Origin: Gracilariopsis chorda
Lineage: Eukaryota > Rhodophyta > Florideophyceae > Gracilariales > Gracilariaceae
Assembly (NCBI GenBank): GCA_003194525.1
Contig: NBIV01000052.1
Coordinates: 186,001-250,000 of the forward strand
Direction of reading: 5' to 3'
Length of the DNA stretch: 64,000 nt
The notes beneath the pieces are model-generated. The model was not told the DNA's origin. It saw only the letters and a program-made list of their open reading frames with translations, and did no database searches. Within the stretch, counting starts at the first letter, position 1; each line of letters starts with the position of its first letter. The position numbers were made by a program, and so were the translations under genes. Positions 58,130 through 64,000 of the stretch are shown here, piece by piece.

Positions 58130-59860
58130 GCTGTCCGGGGCCTTGCTCCCTGTGGAGGCAGACCCAGTGACAGAGCCTTCTTTATACCTGTAATATGGGC
58201 GTAAATTCGTAGTTATTTCCGATTGACCACAAAGGTGGCTAAAGAAAGATGAACCATAGCCAGAAAGACGGTAAAAACAAAGACCGGTGTGCCACGCGAT
58301 ACGGTGGTTTATAATATACCCGGTGAACTGTGCCTTCCAAGGACGTAGAAAAAACACCCAGCGGGTCTTGCGGAAAGCAAAAATAGACCCGACGGAGGAT
58401 GCAAATGTACGAGATGTAGCGGAAACATTACCCAGTACAGGGGCGATGCCAGTACCACACGGTAAAAAATGTCACATGAACATTATAACACAGATTATCT
58501 GTATGTTTACCGAGTGGTTGAATTGAGCGAACCGAATGCGGTGACTCTCCGCGAAGAGTACGCGACGCAACGACGTCACAATTCAGAGCCAGATACCTCA
58601 GGCCAAACTGAACAGTTATGAGTGACCAAATTCTCGGGTTAACTTTACTTAGTGCTCGCGACGACGAAGTCGCGCTCACCTAAGTAGGTACACTACCATA
58701 ATAAATTATAATGGTTAAATACAACTAGTCACACCTCCTTAGGTCCACACACGGGGCCACGCCAGTGTCAGGCACCCTGAGGGGTCAATCCAAGTAAAAC
58801 ATACCACTACAGTGTAGTGCAATACCCGCAAGCGGGACAACACACGAAGATGTTCGGAATCTTCCCCTCTGGAGGGTAACACAGCGAACGGAGCCTCTCC
58901 GGATGAGCACGACGAATTCGGGTTGTAAAGCCGAGGCTCACACTCACGCCAAGCTGGAAGAGTTGAAACGGTAGGATTAGGATCACCACGAATGGGAATA
59001 CAGCCCTTCCAAGGAGTACGAGTCCACGTAAGTGGGGGAAGACGTCACGGGATGCCGGCACGAGAGACACGCGTCAGCGGTGACGAGCAACCACAAAAAG
59101 GGGTAGGAACCACGAGAGTGGGGTAAGGGAAATACGGGGGATGCCTGATTGGGGGCGACGGGGGTGTGGGCCAACGGGACCACGAAAAAAAGTACAAAGG
59201 AACCCTATACAGGGGCGAGAACACGGCGGTGGTGAATTAAGTGACAAGTGCCCAAGGCGGTGATACTCCTAGTGACGCAGGGTGGATAGGTCTACCTTTA
59301 GTAACGCGTCTTTACCTCCGAGAAGTGTAGAAGACTCGCGAAAGCGGAAAAGACTTAGAGCCAAGAACCCTGGTTGGGAAAGTTTACTCAGTGTCAGGGC
59401 GAGGTCGCCGAGCCACTATATAGTGTAGTAATCTCCCTACTGTAGCGTAGATAAATAATAAATAATAAATATAAGTTAACTAAATGTCCACACCGTGGTG
59501 TCAACCTCCTCTTCACTATCCGTGTCACACGTGGTCCACTCACGCCTTGGGCGGCACACGGCGCATGCACAGGTGTGCACCTGGCGCACAGCGCGGATCC
59601 GCTGAGGGCTGAAACACCGGCTAATAGCGGTAGTAATCATAAACACGCGAAAGCGGCAAAAACGCCAAGTCCACAGGGCATCGCTGAGTCTTCCTCCTTG
59701 AGGATTGCACTTCATACAGCATGGTGCTGTCGCACACGCGCATACTTGTCCACTCATCCTGCATTCCATTCTAGATTCGTACCTTCCTAGGTGAAATTTC
59801 ACACCATAAACCGTCCCATGGGCATCAACTCTTACGGTTCCAACTCATATACGGTAGAGC
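58130..59860. mobile_element. Hairpin-rich segment inserted in pogo-3, related to part of the gypsy element
   Basis: A noncoding segment that breaks pogo-3. Its right half aligns in order with 42.35-42.87 kb of the gypsy element: shared TCCACGTAAGTGGGGG, the CCCTATACAGGG hairpin, a TAGAGCCAA block and an AATAATAAATAAT tract followed by TAAC and a CCAC-GTGG hairpin. The two differ strongly elsewhere. It may be a truncated or non-autonomous LTR-type element; I see no LTRs or clear target duplication. Fossil. Confidence 0.5.
58225..59520. repeat. Dense array of very short hairpins, second copy
   Basis: Examples are CCAC-AAAG-GTGG (58227), CACTAC-AGT-GTAGTG and CCCGC-AA-GCGGG (58801-58840), CCCTC-TG-GAGGG, CCAC-GTAA-GTGG, CCAC-GAGA-GTGG, CCCT-ATAC-AGGG, CCC-TGGTT-GGG, GGCGA-GG-TCGCC, CACTATATAGTG and CCAC-ACC-GTGG. 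Stems are 3-6 bp with loops of 2-5 nt, closely spaced. Confidence 0.7.
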
Positions 59861-60693
59861 AGTCATGGGAACGGCGTCGCACTCCTATGAGTAGCATCAT
59901 CGCCATTTCCACGCATTTCTCGTTGCACCACACCAACAGGTTTCCATGCTGAAACTCCAGTTCCCTCAGCATTAATGATTTGCTTTGCATCAATTATTTG
60001 TCCGGTGATGAGAGCTTCAAATTTAGAAAAGTGTGATACAGTGAGATCTGACCATATGGGCAGTGCAACGCGCAGTGAAGCAATTGGTGAGAGTCCCACG
60101 TGGGTCAGAGTGGCTAACTAATTAGTTTAATAATTTATTTAATTATTTTAGATAGGTGGTGACACAGCGCTAATGTAGTGTGGGACCAGGCCATTAGTGC
60201 CAGCCCCAACGTATGCCACGTAGCCGACTGCACCTGAGGCTGAACCTCGCTCATCATTAAGATGGGTGCAGTGCTCCCTCACGAAGCATGATGAAGGAAA
60301 GCATCCCTTTTATAAGTGTGATACCAACTGGTTTCTACAGTTGTCCTTTTGGTTTAGCGAAGACTATTCATGCTTTACTAACCCGTAGGCGCCGTACTAT
60401 CAACACTAACAATTGGTGAGGGTAAGTACGCCTGGCTCTCCTGCGCCCCCAGGGGTTTTGCGCTGCCACATCTATTCATTTACCCAATTTCCACCCTTCA
60501 GGTCGAGTTTTCGTCGCGCTTTTGCCAAACGTTTTCGGAACTGACTACCCTGCTGGTGCTTTACACCCGATATTTTGTACCAAAGAAAGTGTTTGGACAG
60601 AACTGTCGCGTTCATAGCGCGATATTTTGCGGCACCTTCTTTCCGAGCTGTTCGGAATGCAATAATGTCACTACGCCAGGATTTTAATGCCAT

Positions 60694-61859
60694 TCAAAAT
60701 GCTATTTCTGGTCGTCCTTCACGAAAAGATTGCTTCTTACGACGGTTCGGAAGCATGCAAGAAACAAACATTGCAGTTACATCGATCATATCTTGTCGTT
60801 CGAGCGGTCGTTCGTTTTTGGTGTAGTAGCGGAGAAGTTAAACCACCTTTTTTTGCTCTTCACTGTTAAGAGCTGTTGGTTCGGTTTCTTGATGCTTTGA
60901 TTCACAATTTTGCGTGTATTGTAATGTAGATTAGAAGCCGCCATGTAGAATTTTAGTGCTGCCTTTCAAACTGACCACTATTTGCGGATTAGGGGTCAGC
61001 CGTCAAAAACCCTACGTTTATCTGTTTTAAGAAAGATAGATGAGTTGCATAACAATACATATGCAGTATGCTCATCACAATGCAGGCATAGAGTTCTGTG
61101 TAACTGGGCGGTCATTGTGAGAGCAACAAAATAACACACAACCTTAACGGTATTTAGTCAGAACAGTTTGACGATGTTTTTGAAGTTTTAAGCGCATTCT
61201 TGAAGTAAAAATAGGGCGCAAATCAACCAAGTTTGGAGAAGTGGTCGTTTGGAATATAGGGTGGCTGTCTTGTCTCGGCTTGTGGCGTCATATTGGGGTT
61301 CAATTCAAACAGTGGGTTGGAGTTAACCGGCTCTATATACCTTGAGGAAGGACAGCCCTAACTAAATATTTCAAGGACACTACGTTGATGGATATTGTTT
61401 GAGTTCTGTATAGACTTGAGTACATTTATGGCCTTTCATGGGAAAGGGCTAAACTACACGACGTAGATAGTGTAGGCGAGTCAGCGCGCATTTGCACCAA
61501 TAAAAAGAGAGAGTCAGCGGGCACGTGCCACGGCGAGCTGCACAAGTGCCCGTGCCACTTCAGATCTTACTGTAGCCAATAATACGCCCCTATTTTGGAT
61601 TTCAACCAGTAGATCCGCAGAGTCAGAGCATTCCCTCTATCCCTGCTCTCTCCGGCCGCCAAGTCAGCACAACGTAAATGAGATGTAGATGCAGTCGAGG
61701 TTACCGCGCGGCGTCGTCAAAATGTGTGGGAATGACAGATACGTCAGGTACTACGTCCTCCTTCACATCTTCGACGACCCTTTCAAAGACTGCTGACTCT
61801 CTCTACGTCCCAATCTCCTTCCCGGACCGCTCTCGTGTACTGTTCTATTGCTTTGAGCA
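60694..61859. other. Intergenic region before the Ulp1-zinc finger gene
   Basis: No supportable gene. It includes the palindrome GGCACGTGCC near 61518. If the next gene belongs to a MULE-like transposon, its left end should lie here, but the right end is outside the window so I cannot test inverted repeats. Confidence 0.4.
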
Positions 61860-64000
61860 ATGGAGCAAAACAAAGCGTCTGACTACGTAGATATTCTCCC
61901 AGAACATGAACTTTATGAAACCTTTACGTCGTTCTGGGAGAATCTTGAAAAGCGTATGCAAATGCGCATCAGTGATGGCTCTGCAAGTTCCGAAGTCCTT
62001 TTTGCGGTTGTGAAGGACCATGTAGCCAGAATCTTGATCGCAGAAGGCAAAGAAACATCACCGGTTTCTTTGGTACACAGTTCAAAACCTGACTCGGAAA
62101 TGTGTAGCGATTTGATCTCAACAGCTGTTTTGAACATGGTACCTTCTGTTGGTGTGGCTTTTGCCTCATGTTCTATTGGAGTGATGCTGACAAGGCTATC
62201 GAAGTCATTCAAGGGAAAGAAGGGAAACATACCGGAAGAGGATTTGGAAGTGTTCAAGAAGTGGTTTACCTTTAAAGGTAATGGTGATACAGAGATAAAC
62301 ACCGTTCTAGTCCCATTGAACATGTCTAACAGCCATTGGGGTGTTTTGGTAGGGAAGAAAATTGTCAATGCGGCGCGAGGAACGCAACGATGGACGGTTT
62401 GGTTTGGAGACAGTCTTGGAATGTCTGTTGATCGAAGGATTATGAAACTGTTCTCTTTCTTGTTTCCCTTTTGCCTCACAGGAGATGAAGCGCTACGTGC
62501 GGTGATATCGGAGCGGAACTACATGCTACAGGTAAAAGGGTTTAAGCGACAAAAGGACTCGCACAGCTGTGGTTGCTATGTTGTTTCCCTTTTCACCATG
62601 TTCAGTGCGGACCACGGCTGTATCCCGAAGCGAACCTACGCCTCTGGGTACAGCCGAGCATTGACTGAGAGGATTCGATGGATGTCCATTAGAATCCGGA
62701 TTCTACACATACTCATGGCGAAGGAGTTCTTTCAAACCGACATTGTTACTGAAACAATGGTCGTACGGCTCCGGTCAGAGCATCGTTTAGAACTCCTTCG
62801 CATGAGGAAGGAAGGTAAAAAACGGCAGCGTACGAAACGAAGCGTGGAGCGGAGCATTGGGATGCAGACTGGAAAGGAAGAAGCTGGAAAGGAAGAGGGA
62901 ACGGATGTGAATACAGTTCTGGGAGAACGAAAAGCAGGAGAAGGAAAGGTCGTGGATCTTCAGCCAATGCCGTTGGGTACGCGCGACTCTGAGGCGCGTG
63001 CTATACGGAAAAGCCAGCGAACAAAGCGTGTTCATGAGCTGAACCAAAGTTCTGTTCAGAGCAGTGGGATGTGTCTACCCCTGAAGATTCGCATGAAGCG
63101 ACAAGTGCATTTTTCTGATTCTGCTCCGGTTGTAGCGGACATTGTGAACACATTGATTGAGATATGTGTATCACAGCGCTCCGAGATGGTGCACAAAGCG
63201 CTAGGTGAGAAAACTGGAAGAAGTTCTGAAGTAAGTGGAGCATCAGGTGTAGAAGAGGAGCAGGAAATGATTCAGACTGGAGAAGGTAGTGAAGTAGACA
63301 TGGACATTGACGGACATTCACCAGTAAAGACGATCAGTCGGACACAGGCACAGGTAGAAGTTGAAGCTGAAGAAGGAGCGAAGGATACCGCGGCGCCTTC
63401 CGAGCTGAACGCAGAAACTGAAAAACATATTGAAGAGAAGAAGCAGGCTTCTGAGAATGGTGGTCAAGCTCAAGAGCTCAATGAAGAGCTGGCAGCCTGT
63501 TCTGACGCTCAGATACAGGAGAAGCCGCACATGGAGCTACCATCAATGACTATGTGTGAAGGACGCACTACCAAGACCGGGTCATGCACTGAGGATCAGG
63601 CAGACGTCCAAGAGACATTTGAAAACAATGGAAGGCCTTCAGGGGTTAATGTGAACCTCCAGGACGGTCGTGAGTGTAAGACAGAACTTGCGATTTCAAA
63701 CGAGAGGCTTGTCTCAGCTCTGAAAGGTTTAAAGGAGGTCTTTGACCTCCCTGCACTGGTTGCCTACATCGCTAAGAACTTTGGCTACCTTTATGGTGTA
63801 CAATACTTCTCAGTGTTGCAGACGAGGAAGTCGAGGTCGTCTGCGCTGCTCACCGGAAAATTGCGGTGTCTGCGGCACAAGTCGCAGTGCCGCTCCAACA
63901 TTCGAGCAAAGTTCTATCCCATGGAGAGATGTTGGGTAATTGAACAGGACCTGATACACACGCACACACCCCAACAACTTCCATGCCCCGATGATGTTGT
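61860..64000 (+). CDS. Ulp1-like (C48) cysteine protease fused to a FAR1/MULE-type zinc finger, 3' truncated by window edge
   Basis: An uninterrupted frame from the ATG at 61860 to the window edge (over 710 codons). Residues about 150-250 form a Ulp1/SENP-type protease core: His159 in NSHWGV, Asp184 in WFGDSLG, Gln231 and Cys237 in QKDSHSCGCYV, the complete C48 triad plus oxyanion Gln. These enzymes cleave SUMO or related ubiquitin-like proteins. A long charged, Glu/Lys-rich linker follows (about 310-610). From about residue 670 a zinc-binding pattern C-x6-C-x22-H-x-H (CLRHKSQC to HTH) fits the WRKY-GCM1/FAR1 finger that precedes MULE transposase domains. Plant Kaonashi (KI-MULE) elements carry ULP-like genes, so this is probably the 5' part of a MULE-like transposon gene. 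A host SUMO protease with a DNA-binding finger is the alternative. No lesion is seen. Confidence 0.8.
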   Translation, partial: MEQNKASDYVDILPEHELYETFTSFWENLEKRMQMRISDGSASSEVLFAVVKDHVARILIAEGKETSPVSLVHSSKPDSEMCSDLISTAVLNMVPSVGVAFASCSIGVMLTRLSKSFKGKKGNIPEEDLEVFKKWFTFKGNGDTEINTVLVPLNMSNSHWGVLVGKKIVNAARGTQRWTVWFGDSLGMSVDRRIMKLFSFLFPFCLTGDEALRAVISERNYMLQVKGFKRQKDSHSCGCYVVSLFTMFSADHGCIPKRTYASGYSRALTERIRWMSIRIRILHILMAKEFFQTDIVTETMVVRLRSEHRLELLRMRKEGKKRQRTKRSVERSIGMQTGKEEAGKEEGTDVNTVLGERKAGEGKVVDLQPMPLGTRDSEARAIRKSQRTKRVHELNQSSVQSSGMCLPLKIRMKRQVHFSDSAPVVADIVNTLIEICVSQRSEMVHKALGEKTGRSSEVSGASGVEEEQEMIQTGEGSEVDMDIDGHSPVKTISRTQAQVEVEAEEGAKDTAAPSELNAETEKHIEEKKQASENGGQAQELNEELAACSDAQIQEKPHMELPSMTMCEGRTTKTGSCTEDQADVQETFENNGRPSGVNVNLQDGRECKTELAISNERLVSALKGLKEVFDLPALVAYIAKNFGYLYGVQYFSVLQTRKSRSSALLTGKLRCLRHKSQCRSNIRAKFYPMERCWVIEQDLIHTHTPQQLPCPDDV

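Larger units (their letters stand above)
56952..60693 (-). pseudogene. Third pogo-like transposase (pogo-3), heavily decayed and interrupted
   Basis: Scattered minus-strand pieces follow pogo order. An N-terminal piece is at 60693-60472. The first catalytic block is at 60099-59863 (ALITGQIIDAKQIINAEGTG, where relatives have NADETG, so the Asp and Glu are lost). After a foreign segment of about 1.7 kb, ITMLATGHGNGDTCRPLFVF follows at 58107-57811. Then come LIYDGYRSHLS and SGTTQPLDVSVFSPFK at 57740-57399 (second and third Asp) and a Lys/Arg/Glu-rich C-terminus at 57230-56952. Several stops and frame changes separate the pieces. The ends are uncertain; GTGGTCAG motifs near 56830 and 60971-60978 (followed by TA) are candidates. 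Confidence 0.65.

Noticed and set aside
61913-62479. A 188-codon minus-strand frame.
   Set aside because: It lies entirely opposite the Ulp1-zinc finger frame, which has catalytic motifs and is much longer.

Overview
This is a eukaryotic nuclear window. Host genes carry short GT-AG spliceosomal introns (about 70-130 nt, donors mostly GTACGT or GTAAGT), there are no operons or bacterial ribosome-binding sites, and the transposon types are eukaryotic (Ty3/gypsy LTR, piggyBac, pogo, PIF/Harbinger, a MULE-like gene). Genes are large and intron-poor. A protist or alga fits best; a red alga is my best single guess and a stramenopile an alternative, but nothing here settles it.

Layout. (1) About 1-25.3 kb is a gene-dense, visibly GC-richer island: an anoctamin cut by the left edge; a GT14 glycosyltransferase; two very large divergent paralogous genes (minus 6905-12153 and plus 12534-19763) that share Tudor-like domains and a C-terminal helical domain I cannot name; a third, smaller Tudor-like gene (21185-22372); and a conserved ABCF2/ARB1 ribosome-biogenesis ATPase with three exons. 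(2) About 25.3-64 kb is a transposon-dense, AT-richer stretch. Two secreted trypsin-like proteases (27677-28619 and 54730-55837, both minus, identical intron position) bracket most of it. Between them lie a piggyBac element with long inverted ends and two 370-bp relatives; a pogo element (pogo-1) split by an 11.2-kb fossil Ty3/gypsy element with 567-bp LTRs and a 5-bp target duplication; a second pogo element abutting the first at a shared TA; and a PIF/Harbinger element with both its Myb-like and transposase genes and recognisable ends. Beyond the second protease is a third decayed pogo copy broken by a hairpin-rich segment, then a long open frame that leaves the window and joins a Ulp1-type (C48) protease to a FAR1/MULE-type zinc finger.

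The most interesting items are the Tudor/unknown-domain paralogue cluster, the Ulp1 plus zinc-finger gene, the dense arrays of very short hairpins shared by the gypsy element and the segment near 58.2-59.5 kb, and the 16-bp palindromes of the piggyBac cluster. The DNA transposases near 29.8-53.3 kb are almost whole but carry one or a few nonsense codons. Host genes use all three stop codons, so this is decay rather than a variant code.
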